The translations under genes were made by a program, and so were the position numbers. A stretch of DNA of 64,000 nt from Stomorhina lunata (lineage: Eukaryota > Arthropoda > Insecta > Diptera > Rhiniidae), in the NCBI GenBank assembly GCA_933228675.1, contig OW121741.1, forward strand, positions 42,369,080 to 42,433,079. The letters are read 5' to 3'. This document shows positions 21,276 through 31,940 of this stretch, piece after piece. Under the pieces are notes generated by a model. That model made no database searches and was not told the origin of the DNA. It worked only from the letters and a program-made list of their open reading frames with translations. How positions within the stretch are numbered: the stretch's first letter is position 1; each line of letters opens with the position of its first letter.

Positions 21276-21983
21276 CAAAAAAATTTGATTTTGTCGTACT
21301 GTGTAATAGGTTTTCATTGAAAATATGTTTATTCGTTTTTCTCGGAAAAGTTTATGGTAAATTATGTGTGACTCTAATATTAGTGGTGTCCTTCAGCAAT
21401 AACGTTTTATATGCAATGTCCTGCTAATCTTAGTTTCTGAGGTTACATATTTCCTCTTTTAGATACATAGCAAAAAAAAATTCAAAATTATTGACCAACT
21501 TAATATATTGCCCATTTGTGAAGAGTGCAAAAACAAGTTAATTTCTATAGAATTACAGAAAATATGAATATTAACATGATTCGTTATGAATTTAAATAAT
21601 ATTAACAAATTGTATCCACAAAAAATAATTACAATAATAGCTTTAACATATTAGCGGTTTAGACACTTAAATTAAGTTCTAAAAACATCAAAACTACAGT
21701 AAAACATCGATTAACTTCAAAAGCTTAAGGCAACTAATTATTGGACTTTGATCGAATACTCTATTTTGTAAATCGAGTTTATACTGTTACTAGATTTTAA
21801 GTTGTTCGCTTTTTTTTCTTTCTTCTGCTTTGGGGCTTTTTTTCACTCAAAACTCGAATCAACAACAATCGACGTCGAGATTTCAGAAAAGAGAAATCTC
21901 CATTTAATCGTGTAAATAAAATGCAAATCATTTGGCAAGTAGTCGGACAAGACAATAAAATATATATAAGAAAATAATAAAAA
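21276..21983. other. AT-rich, unassigned (probable intron)
   Basis: Would lie in the intron upstream of the coiled-coil exon. No exon or repeat boundary supported. Confidence 0.4.
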
Positions 21984-22415
21984 AGCAAGTAAGAAAGTAT
22001 TATAGTCGGTCGAGAACAACCGTATGAAACACTACACCACTTTAAATTTGGAACAATAGTCAACAAACTAAAAAAATTCGATTCAAAACTTGTATAACCT
22101 TTGTTTTGTTTCCGAACAAATACAAATATTATTTACATATTTATATCAAAGTCATTTGCGGAATTGGGTTTTATGAAAGCTAGCCTCAAATTTCGACCGA
22201 TTGTGAAAAACTTTACCTAATCTATATTTAAGTTTACACAGAAATTATCTGTTCAAAGTTTATATTCAGACGTAGGAAGATTTTGAAGTTTAACTGTATA
22301 TTAGGTGTTATTGTAGATGCTATGATCATATATGGATCGATTCCAACAAAACATATACCGACATTTTATTTTTGCTACTATATTTAAATATAAAGTACAT
22401 ACAATTTAGTAAAAT
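21984..22415 (+). repeat. Family B dispersed repeat, diverged partial copy 2
   Basis: Starts AAGTAAGAAAGTATTATAGTCGGTC and follows family B for about 400 bp with many changes, then gives way to family A at 22420. Confidence 0.6.
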
Positions 22416-22419
22416 TTGT

Positions 22420-23403
22420 ATATCCACCATCAAAAAGAATGGGGGGTATATTGAGATTTTCATTTCGTCTGAATTTTCCCTAATATTGGCTCAAAACCCA
22501 AAATTAAAGTATATTCTGAATCCTTTTTAAATTCTAAGACGATTGCGCGATGTCTGTCTGTCGTCGGCACGATAAAACCTTAAGAAAAGGATATAAGTCA
22601 CTAAAATTTGGCATAAATATTTTTAATTTCTTGAAAAATTTTGGTATTGAAGTCGGGCCAAATCGGTTCACATTTAAACATAGCTCCCGTATAACCTTGT
22701 CTAGGCTAATCGCTTATTTGCTAATAAATGACAAATTATAACAGCTATAATGATTAAATTTGGTATAAACATAAGTAGTAGGCAGCATATAAAATTTCAT
22801 CCAAATCGGTTCACATTTAACCATAGCTCCCATACAAAAAACTTACGGAAACAGAATAAATTCCACCTAAAATATACTTAAATGCCAATAAATGATAAAC
22901 TGCTTTGGCCACAAAATTTAGCACAAGGAAACTTTGTGTCAATGCCAGCCAGTGTGCAAAATTTTTTTACAATCGGTCAACATTTGACCATAGCTGCCAT
23001 ATAAAAACTTACGAAAACATAAAGTACAAAAGAGGGCGTTTATGTCCGTCTGTCCGTCAGATAAAAGCGCAATAGCGCCTTAACGAAAAGAGCTAGAGGG
23101 ACAAAATTTTACAAACGTATTTCGAAAAAGTTATGTATTGAAAATGGATGAAATCGGTTAAAATTTAGTTAAAGCTCCCATATAACCCCGCCCCTGGAAA
23201 CACATGAATGCCGATAAATTGAATACAATTGTAATAGCTATGACGACTAAATTTAGAATAGATAAGTTTTAAAAGCTATAAAATTAGAAACTATGATATC
23301 TAAGGCCACTGAATTTTATAAATACCAGCCAGTGTGTAAAATTTTGTTACAATCGGTCAACATTTGGCTATAATTCTTATATATACATATGTAATATCCC
23401 CTT
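22420..23403 (+). repeat. Family A dispersed repeat, 3'-truncated copy 3
   Basis: Starts ATATCCACCATCAAAAAG and follows the family through the TCCGTCTGTCCGTCAG block; it stops where copy 4 begins in the same orientation, so the two are tandem. Confidence 0.7.
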
Positions 23404-25150
23404 TTTATACCCACCATCTAAAAGAATGGGGGGGATTTTGAGATTGTCATTCCGTTTGTAATTTCCTTAATATTGGCTCAAAAACCAAAAATGATATATA
23501 TTCTGAATCCTTATGAAATTCTTAGACGATTGAGCGATGTCCGTCTGTCTGTCTGTCTGTTAAAATCACGATAACGCCTGAACGAAAGGAGCTAGCTCAC
23601 TGAAGCTTAGTAGACATATTCTTCATCTCCGAAAAAATGTTGGTATTGAAATTGGGCAAAATCGGTTCACATTTGACCATAGCTCCCGTATAACCTCGTC
23701 TAGGCTAATCGCTTATTTGTTAATAAATGACAAATTATAACAGCTATGATGATAAAATTTGGTATATAGAAGTTTTACACTAGCCCTAGGCAGCGTATAA
23801 AATTTCATCAAAATCGGTTCACATTTAGCCATGGCTCCTATACAAAAAACTTACGAAAACAGCCTAAATTTCACCTAAAATACACTTAAATGCCAATAAA
23901 TCTAACAGTATAACAGATATAACCACTAAATTTGGCACAAGAAAGTCTTATGTCAATGACAGCCAGTGTGCAAAATTTTGCAATCGGTCACTATTTGACC
24001 TAGCTCCCATATAAAAAACTTACGAAAACACAAAAATTCAAAAAGAAAAGGGGATTTATGTCCGTCAGATAAAATCGTGATAGCTCCTAAACTACAAGAG
24101 CTAGTAAGATTAAATTAAGCACAAGGAAGTCTTATGTCAATGCCATCCAGTGTCCAGTGTCACAATCGCTCACCATTTGACCATAGCTCCCATATAAAAA
24201 ACTTATGGAAACACAAAAATACATAAAGAAAAGGTTTTTTATGTCCGTCTGTCCGTCCGATAGCACCTTAACGAAAAGAGCTAGAGGGACAAAATTTGAC
24301 AAAAGTATTTTGGATATCTTGAAAAAGATGTGTGTGTACAAAATCGGTTCAAATTTAGTTAGAGCTCCCATATAACCCCGCCCCGGGAAACACATTAATG
24401 CTGATAAATTGAATACAATTGTAATAGCTATGACAATTAAATTTAAAATAGTTAAGTTTTATGCAATTTTTGATCAGTTTATCAAATTTTATAGGAATCA
24501 GTCTATATTTGACTTTAGCTTTCATATAAAAAACACTCATGGAAACCAACAATTTTAGCATAGGCCAGTTAAAAGCTATTAAATTAGAAACTACCACTAA
24601 TTTTGAAAGAATGACCTCTATATATATACCAGCTAAGTGTGGCTATAATTTTTATGTGTATAACATCCCCTTTCTTTATATCTACAATCAAAAAGATTTG
24701 GAGGTACATTCATTATATTAAGATTGCACCTATGAAATTAGATAGGCATCAATCAATGTTCAGCCCAGACTTTATATATGATGAATGCATTAGGAACTCC
24801 TAACGAAATATATGGGCCTGCCGTATTACTATTAACGTGTTTAGCCTAACAACATATTAAGCACAACGAAAAGTATTTAACAACTTATTAATGTAAAACT
24901 ATACCCGGTTATGAGACCGAATTTTGATCAAAGTAAATACTGGGGAAACCACTAAAATATTTTTAAATGTTAAACTATAAAGCTACGGCAACCGAATTTA
25001 GTCCAAAGGTTTTACCAACAATAGCAATTAGCTTAGCGATTTTTTAGTTTTGGTCCAGATTTTGAATTAGCAGCACCCTGTTTCTGAATTTAACACAACT
25101 TGATGGTGGGTATATAAGATTCGGCACAGCCGAATATAACACTCTTACTT
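23404..25150 (+). repeat. Family A dispersed repeat, near full-length copy 4
   Basis: Runs from TTATACCCACCATCTAAAAG to the terminal CCGAATATAACACTCTTACTTG. It includes four or more of the roughly 200-bp internal units and the AGGAACTCCTAAC..GGGCCTGCCGTATTACTA tail module. Confidence 0.75.
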
Positions 25151-25602
25151 GTTATATCTACATTCCAAAAGATTTGGAGGTACAAACAGTATATTAAGAT
25201 TGCACCAATGTCCAGACTTTAGATGCATTAGGAACTCCTTAAAAAATATATGGACCTGTCGTATTACTATCAACATCTTTATCCTAACTAAATATTCAGC
25301 TATACGAAAAGTATTTTAAAACTTATAAATGTTAAACCATACCCGGTTACGATAACAAATTTTGTTCAAGGTAAATACTGGGGAAACCACTTACATATTT
25401 TTAAATGTTGAACTATAAAGCTGTTGCAACCAAATTTTGTCCAAATATTTTACCAAGAATGCCAACTTGCGTAACAACTTTTTTCGAATTTGGTCCACAT
25501 TTTGAATTTACTGCACCCTCGTAGATATATGATATATGTTTTTAAATTTAACACAACTTGATAAGATTCGGCACAGCCGAATATAACGCTATTTCTTGTT
25601 TA
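25151..25602 (+). repeat. Family A tail module, copy 5
   Basis: Only the tail of family A (GATTTGGAGGTAC, AGGAACTCC, GGACCTGTCGTATTAC, GGCACAGCCGAATATAAC) repeated directly after copy 4. Confidence 0.68.
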
Positions 25603-26445
25603 ATCTGACCCTGCAAAATCTTAATTCTGGAATGTAAGTCCTATTAATTATTCCTGAAATAATGTACCTATTTTGGGTAATTTTAACACTGTTGGTCCGT
25701 TTAGAAACCAAGTGATTCAATTATTCTTAAGTGGAAAGTAAAAACACCTCAGAAATGATTTTGAGTCGACTGCTATAGTTTTAAGTTGATATTAGACAAA
25801 TATTTCTTTGCGTTACAAACATTTGCTCACACTCACTATAGCCTTCCCACCTACGTTTGTGTAGGGTATACGAGTAATAAAAAAAAAAACTCGTGTCAAT
25901 AGATAAAACTCTCTTGAATTGAACATGTTTCTTTGATTTACTTCTGGGATTCACCCACTATCCAGAGTTGCCATTTAGTTTTTTTGCTGCTGTCATCCAT
26001 TTACTTCGTCTATATGTTTATCATCTGATTAAATTGGTTTTTTCGGTAAATGAGTAACATGTAAATTTTGAATAACATTTTTTTTTTGTTTTTGATATAT
26101 TTGATTGTTTTTGAATAATCGATTATATCACATGCCGTTTCAGCACCAAAAAATCGCATCTGTTTAAATTTGTTTTCGTATTTTTTTTTCTCCCATTTCT
26201 CCTCATTAATTATTTTTATTGGAACCAAAAAAAAAAACCAAAACTGAATTGATAGAAAATTAATTAAATTAACTGATTTTTTTTTTGTTTTTATTTTTGT
26301 ATTGCAGCATTTAAAAACAATTAATCATTTTGTTTTAATTTAAAGTTGTAAAATATTTACATACATATACCATTTTTTTTTGTTTATAAATATTTAGGGG
26401 TTGCACAGTATTTTAGAACAACAATATTTTTAACTTATCCAAGTC
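25603..26445. other. AT-rich unassigned DNA
   Basis: Poly-A/T rich. A fragment ACTATAGCCTTCCCACCT..GTAGGGTATACGAG near 25835-25875 resembles family B ends. No gene. Confidence 0.4.
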
Positions 26446-26449
26446 GTAG

Positions 26450-26790
26450 AATTAACGGGCGGATCAATAAGTCCGTTACTTTTTGAACAAAACACAGTTT
26501 TTTTTTGCAAAACAAAAATTTATTTTTCAACATAATCTGCTTAAAGCTCAATACACTTAGTCCAACGTTTTTCCACTTTCTATATCCCTTCCAAAAAATA
26601 GGATTTTTCAAAGTCCTCAAAAAATACATTTGTTCGGTCAATAATTTCATCGTTGGAGCTCTAAATGTCCTTTCACCCAGCCATTTCTTTAGATTTGAAA
26701 ATAGAGGCTAAATCCGGAGAATATGGCGGATGAGGTACCAATTCGTAGCCCAATTCATAGAGCTTTGCCAATGAGACCCGTGCATTATTA
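26450..26790 (-). pseudogene. Mariner transposase C-terminal fragment
   Basis: Minus-strand fragment of a third mariner type. Frames combined read NARVSLAKLYELGYELVPHPPYSPDLAS (third-Asp region; the usual Asp is lost), then FFEDFEKSYFLEGI, KRWTKCIEL and DYVEK, the characteristic mariner C-terminus. It stops abruptly where family A copy 6 starts. Frameshifts and stops throughout. Confidence 0.78.
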
Positions 26791-27656
26791 TATCCACCAA
26801 CAGAAAGAATGGGGGGTATGTTGAGATTGTCATTCCGTTTGTAATTTCCTTAATATTAGCTTAAAACCAATTATTCTGAATCCTTATGAAATTCTAAGAT
26901 GATTGAGCGATGTCCGCCTGTCTGTCTGTATATCTGTCTGTCTGTTGTCGGCACGATAAAACCTAAACGAAAGGATATAGATCACTGAAGTTTGGCATAA
27001 ATATTCTTCATTTCTTGGAAAATTTGGTAATGAAATCGGGCAAAATCGGTTCACATTTGACCATAGCTTACGTATAACCTCTTCTAGGCTAATCGCTTCT
27101 TTGCTAATAAATGACTAATTATAACAGCTATGATGATAAGTTTTACATAAGTACTAGGCAGGATATAAAATTTCATCGAAATTGGTTCACTTTTAACCAT
27201 AGCTCTAGGGTTGCCAGACACAAATCCTGAAAAAGCTGGACATAAGGGAAAAAAAGCTTGACTACCCAAAAATTAGCTGGACATTAAAAATAAAAAACTT
27301 GCTTTAATAATTTGCTTCGATGAATCTTTCAATTTTTGATAAACCGAATACCGTAATTAACCGCAGCGATATCGAGAGAAAATGAAATCGTCCGAGATGC
27401 TGCAGCTAATACATATATATATATAATTCCCCGACAACATTCCAATTGGAACAAGGGGTACTTCTCTCAGACACTGAGCTGCATCCGATTCTATTTTTAA
27501 ACTCATTGAAAGGGACCTACATTTTAACGCCGGCTCCGAACGGCGAATGCATTAGTTAGAGAAGTTTTTCATAGCCTAATACTCAATAACCAGTGGCTAG
27601 CTGAGTTATGAGGTGAACCGCCGCTTTTTCGAAAAATTATTTTTTTCAAGTGAATC

Positions 27657-27727
27657 TGGCCGGGGATTGAACTTGGGCCTCTGGTATGCTAGGCGGATGT
27701 CTTACCTGCTATACCACGGCGGTTCAC
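27657..27727 (-). repeat. tRNA-derived SINE head inside the hAT
   Basis: Minus strand: GTGGTATAGCAGGTAAGAC (A-box-like) and AGTTCAATCCC (B-box-like) at tRNA spacing, framed by GTGAA and TTCAC which could pair as an acceptor stem. No clean anticodon arm, so a SINE head or pseudo-tRNA. Confidence 0.45.
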
Positions 27728-27749
27728 AATAATACACCTGAAACAATTT

Positions 27750-28106
27750 TCAACAGAAAACACATTCTACTTGCGTTTGTCGATGACATTGATATCATGA
27801 GACGGACGCACATTTCGCGATACGACTGCCGCCTTTTCAAGTATCGAGAAGGAATGTAATAAAATGGGTCTAGTTGTCAATGAATCAAAACAAAACTTAA
27901 GGATTGGACCACATGTGATCACTGAGAACTATAGCTACGAGGTTATAAAAGAATTTCTTTATCTTGGTACCGCCGTCAACATAATTCACGATATATACTT
28001 GCCAACAATGGGTAAATTTGATAGAGGGTTATTTTATTGCAAAATGAACTTGATCAGGCAATCAATTAATCAACGTATAAATCACGTAAGTAAAAAAGAA
28101 AAATAG
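27750..28106 (+). pseudogene. LINE reverse transcriptase fragment inside the hAT
   Basis: Reads TIFNRKHILLAFVDDID (a variant of the xADD active-site block), then MGLVVNESK, IGPHVITENYSYEVIKEFLYLGTAVN in a second frame. These are RT palm and thumb blocks of a non-LTR element. It ends without the C-terminal domain. Confidence 0.72.
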
Positions 28107-29459
28107 TTTTTCTTTAAAAATATTTAATTTTTGACCTTTCAGCTGGACAAATTTAATTTTAGCTTGACACTGGACAAACATTAAAAAAGCTGGACAATCC
28201 AGTCGAATCCAGCCTGACTGGCAACCCTACATAGCTCCCATGCAAAAAACTTACCAAAACAGCCTAAATTTCACCTAAAATATACTTAAATACCATGAAT
28301 GATAAACTGTAATAGCTTTGTCCACTAAATTTAGCACAAAGAAGTCTAATGTGAAAACCTGCCAGTGTTACAATCGGTCACCATTTGACCATAGCTCCCA
28401 TATAAAAAACTTACGGAAAAAATACAAAAAGAAAAGGGGGGGTTTTGTCTGTCTGTTCTACAGTTAAAAACGCAATAGCGCCTTAATGAAAATAGCCAAA
28501 AGGACAAAATTTTACAAAAGTACCTTTTTTGATATCTTGACAAAGTGTATTGAAAATGGACGAAATCGGTTCACATTTAGTTAGAGTTCCTATATAACCC
28601 CGGCCGGAAATCACATTAATGCTGATAAATTGAATGCAATTGTAATAGCTATGATGACTTAATTTAGAATAGGGAAGTTTTATGCAACTGTTGGTCAGTA
28701 TATCAAATTTTATAGGAATAGGTCCATATTTAACTATAGCTTTCATATAAAAAACACCAAAAACCAAAAAAAAAAAAACCAAATGTAGCAAAGGCCAAAT
28801 GGCCACTAAATTTTGCAATCTTTATATAAATACCAGGTAGTGTCTAAAATTTTGTTACAATCGTTCAACATTTGTCTATAATTCTTATATATATAACATC
28901 CCTTTTTTATCTACTATCAAAAAGATTCGGAGGTACAATCAGCATATTAAGATTGCATTGAGGAAATCAATGTAAAGACATTATATACGGTAGATGCATT
29001 AGGAACTCTTAACAAAATACATGGACCTGTCGTATTACTACAACATATTTATCCTAACTAAATATTAAGCTAACCGAAAAGTATTTAACAGATTATTAAT
29101 TATTAACTATACCCGGATATGAGTTTATAATTTGTGCAAAGTAAATACTTGGAGCACTTAGACCATTTAATATGTTGAATTATAAAGCTACTGCAACCGA
29201 ATTTAGTCCAAATATTTTACCAACACAACTTGATGGTGGGTATATAAGTTTCGGCGCAGTCGATTATAACACTCTTACTTGTTTTTATGAAAAATTATTT
29301 TTTTCTTGGCTATATGAGGTCGCGACCGGTCGTTTTCTTTTTAAAGCTCGGAGGCCAATGTAAGCGCTCAGGACGGCAATTAACTGTTTAATTTCATATC
29401 AGCAATGAAAACAAGTAGAACAAAAAGTAGCCATATTTAATTATATCCTACTCAGATAT

Positions 29460-30240
29460 TTATACCCTTCACCACCATAGGTGGAAAGGGTATTATAAGT
29501 TTGTGCTGATGTTTGTAACGCATAGAAATATTTGTCTTAGACCCACCTTCTAGTATACCAATAGACTTAGAATCACTTTCTGAGTCGATTTAGCGATGTC
29601 CGTCCGTCCGTCTGGCTGGCTGGTTGGCTGGGCCCCCATGTAAACCTTGTTATCAAACTACAGGTCGCAATTCTAAAGATAATTTGATGAAATTTGGCAC
29701 AGATAATTTTTTTGATAATGTGACCATGGCTATTGAAATTGGTCAAAATCGGTTCATTATTTATGGTACCTCCCATAGGTCCCACTTCCAGGAATTGCTA
29801 TATTGGCCACAAATATCAATATTTTTTCATGAAATTTAAAACAGATACTGCTTATGTAAACTTAAATCACTATATCAAATTTCGTTGAAATCGGTCCACA
29901 TTTGACCATAGCTCCCATACAAACTATTCTTCAAAAACGCACTAAATGAGACAAAAAATGACTAAAACGCTCGTAAATCTAAAGATAATGAAAATTTTGA
30001 GTTTATTTTTTGCATACGTAATTTTTGTGACAACTGTAATCAATTTGCCAAATTTCGAGATAATCGGTCCACATTATAAGTCCAAATGACGGAATATATA
30101 TACGTTTTGAGAAAATGTTTGTATGATGGCAAAATTTAGCAAATATTTGTCTTTACACAGGAAAAATAACACCTTTGACCTTAGTGGTGAAGGGTATCGT
30201 ATGGTCGGCTTGACCGACTATAGCGCTTTCTTACTTGTTT
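29460..30240 (-). repeat. Family B dispersed repeat, copy 3
   Basis: Reverse complement of the family: starts ATACCCTTCACCACCATAGG, has GTCCGTCCGTCTGGCTGGC near 29600 and ends GACTATAGCGCTTTCTTACTTG. Confidence 0.75.
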
Positions 30241-30741
30241 TTTATATGAATATTTTTGTAAACAACCCCGTTTTATGCACTACATAGTAATACTACGACC
30301 AAAGTGAAATTCAAAATTTTTAAGAACTTCAAAAATTGTATGAGCTAGAAGAATGTATGTACTCGTATATACAAAATTTCATCGAAATCGTAGATGGTTT
30401 TTGATCTGACCCCATAATATAGTTTAATAGTTTACAATTTTAATTTGTTCTACCTTCAACTAAGAGCAATTTGCAATCATTCTACGCAGTTATTTGGGAA
30501 TTTCTGTGGTTTGTTTTTTTATAATTAAAGTGAATGTGAATAATTAAATAATTTAAGAAAACCATAGACATTAAAATTTCGACAGGCCATATAAAAATGA
30601 AGGGGATTAACGAAGTTTGACGTAAATTTGATCTACTTTTCTTATGTACTTGAAGTATAAATTGTAATATTCAGTCGCTATCTCCCTTATAGCCAGAGCC
30701 TTTTAAATTTAAGATGTTCAATTGTTTGTGGTTTAAAGTCA
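30241..30741. other. Unassigned flank left of the LTR element
   Basis: No gene. Contains GATCTGACCCC and AT-rich sequence of unknown origin. Confidence 0.4.
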
Positions 30742-30745
30742 TAGA
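30742..30745 (+). repeat. LTR-element target-site duplication, left (TAGA)
   Basis: TAGA adjoins the left LTR and recurs at 37098-37101. A 4-bp duplication fits the gypsy/errantivirus group. Confidence 0.85.
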
Positions 30746-31044
30746 AGATAATTCAATAATGACTGAATTGATTCGAGTTCTTGACTGCGACTAATTTGTC
30801 GTTGTCATTTTCTTTATTTAAATAATTCTTTTGTTTTCTTTGTTTTCATGATTTGGCCAACATTAAGCCAGACTGCAAGATTGCATTAAATTATAGTAAC
30901 AAAATTCTTAATAATTTTGCAATCTGCCTTATGTTGGTTCAGGTAAGTACAATGAATTAATAGGAAATATTGCAGACATAGTGTCAGCACAAATTATATA
31001 GGTTAATTTACAAAAAAATTCTTAAAATATTTAATATCTTAACT
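30746..31044 (-). repeat. 3' LTR
   Basis: 299 bp, identical by eye to 36799-37097, directly preceded (element sense) by the polypurine tract. Confidence 0.95.
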
Positions 31045-31055
31045 CTTCCCCTCTT
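31045..31055 (-). promoter_or_regulatory. Polypurine tract (AAGAGGGGAAG)
   Basis: Minus-strand AAGAGGGGAAG abuts the 3' LTR, the expected place for the plus-strand primer. The env stop codon lies immediately at its start (31054). Confidence 0.88.
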
Positions 31056-31908
31056 AATTTCCAGCGTCCTCGTTGGATGGGTAATGAATGTAAGTATTTG
31101 ATGCTTCTACGGGTTGTACTGGCTTTTCATCATTATTAATTTTAAGACAGGCTTTTCTTTTTAGCAACTTGAAAGTTAGGGCACCTATCAATGCCATTAT
31201 TAGGGCAATCCATGCAGCCACACTAAATCTGTAATTGGTAGCTAATTTTTTTATCTCACCAGCGTTGTTGATGTTAAGCTCCTTGAGCATTTCCAAAGAC
31301 AACATTTCCTCGTACCTTTCAACAGTATTAGGTGCGTTTATCACTGCTGGTAAAGGTTTCATCATTGAGATTTCTTTGCTGGAATATTTTTTTCCGCCTA
31401 TGGTGATTGTAGAGTTGTGATACTTGATGATAAATGTGCCAGTTATATTAATTTCTCTATCTTCAGTTGTAATTGACCCATCGTAACCATTCAACAACAT
31501 AATTCCCGGTGCTATTTCGTTCACTACGGGTAAGTGTTGATTGTTAGAAGTTGGACATTCCGACGGTAATCCGTTAAGCAATCTTGGCAAACAATTAGAT
31601 TCAGTAATATTTTCTAAATTGCGATCGTTACAAATATCCACGTCATTAACCCTTCTGCAGGCTGCTTTTACTTCAAGGACAGAGTTTTTACATAATACAA
31701 AATTTTCTTTATCAATTTTAACCGATACATTTAGTCTCTTAACGGGTTTTATAAATAAGCTATTACATGTTTCCTTTTCTGTTATTGGCAAATTAATCAT
31801 GTAAAGGATAGTAGTTTTATTCATCCCTATTTTCACTTCCCCGAACTCTAAAGCCTCAATTAGATTGATATAGGGCATATTAAATTCGTTGAAGTGTTTT
31901 CTAGTCAT
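31054..31908 (-). CDS. env: env-like gene, N-terminally incomplete
   Basis: Membrane glycoprotein gene of errantivirus type. From the first Met it has 284 codons; the frame is open back to 32034, inside the end of pol. The C-terminal half of the family is recognisable: a cysteine-containing ectodomain (residues about 48-118), a conserved GTFIIKYHNSTITI block with an N-linked glycosylation site (about 156-170), a coiled region, a transmembrane segment AAWIALIMALIGALTF (about 231-246) and a short basic-then-acidic tail. There is no signal peptide and no N-terminal surface domain, and the usual length is clearly greater. It is therefore unlikely to give a functional envelope. Insect env genes are normally expressed from a spliced RNA; I cannot place a splice acceptor here. 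Confidence 0.82.
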   Translation of the reverse strand: MTRKHFNEFNMPYINLIEALEFGEVKIGMNKTTILYMINLPITEKETCNSLFIKPVKRLNVSVKIDKENFVLCKNSVLEVKAACRRVNDVDICNDRNLENITESNCLPRLLNGLPSECPTSNNQHLPVVNEIAPGIMLLNGYDGSITTEDREINITGTFIIKYHNSTITIGGKKYSSKEISMMKPLPAVINAPNTVERYEEMLSLEMLKELNINNAGEIKKLATNYRFSVAAWIALIMALIGALTFKLLKRKACLKINNDEKPVQPVEASNTYIHYPSNEDAGN

Positions 31909-31940
31909 ATTCAGTTCGTATTCGGATAAAATAAAAGAGT

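Larger units (their letters stand above)
27206..28229. mobile_element. hAT-like non-autonomous element (1,024 bp)
   Basis: Terminal inverted repeats TAGGGTTGCCAG flanked by an 8-bp duplication CATAGCTC (27198-27205 and 28230-28237). The interior holds GCTGGACA-rich subterminal sequence on both sides, a tRNA-like head (27657) and a LINE RT fragment (27750). No transposase remains. Confidence 0.82.
26788..29284 (+). repeat. Family A, copy 6, carrying a hAT insertion
   Basis: Head ATATCCACCAACAGAAAGAA, tail TATAACACTCTTACTTGTTT. The CATAGCTC inside the ATAGCTCCCAT motif of the family is duplicated around a 1,024-bp hAT element (27206-28229), which dates the hAT as younger than this copy. Confidence 0.75.

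Noticed and set aside
24355..24597. Small reading frame with a repeated peptide, also seen at 15945-16211 and 28483-28818
   Set aside because: It is the same stretch of family A repeat in each case; frames are not preserved between copies and no domain is recognisable.
29573..29839. Overlapping frames on both strands in family B, also near 61277-61510 and 61743-62209
   Set aside because: Shadows of the dispersed repeat; similar frames exist only because the DNA is similar.
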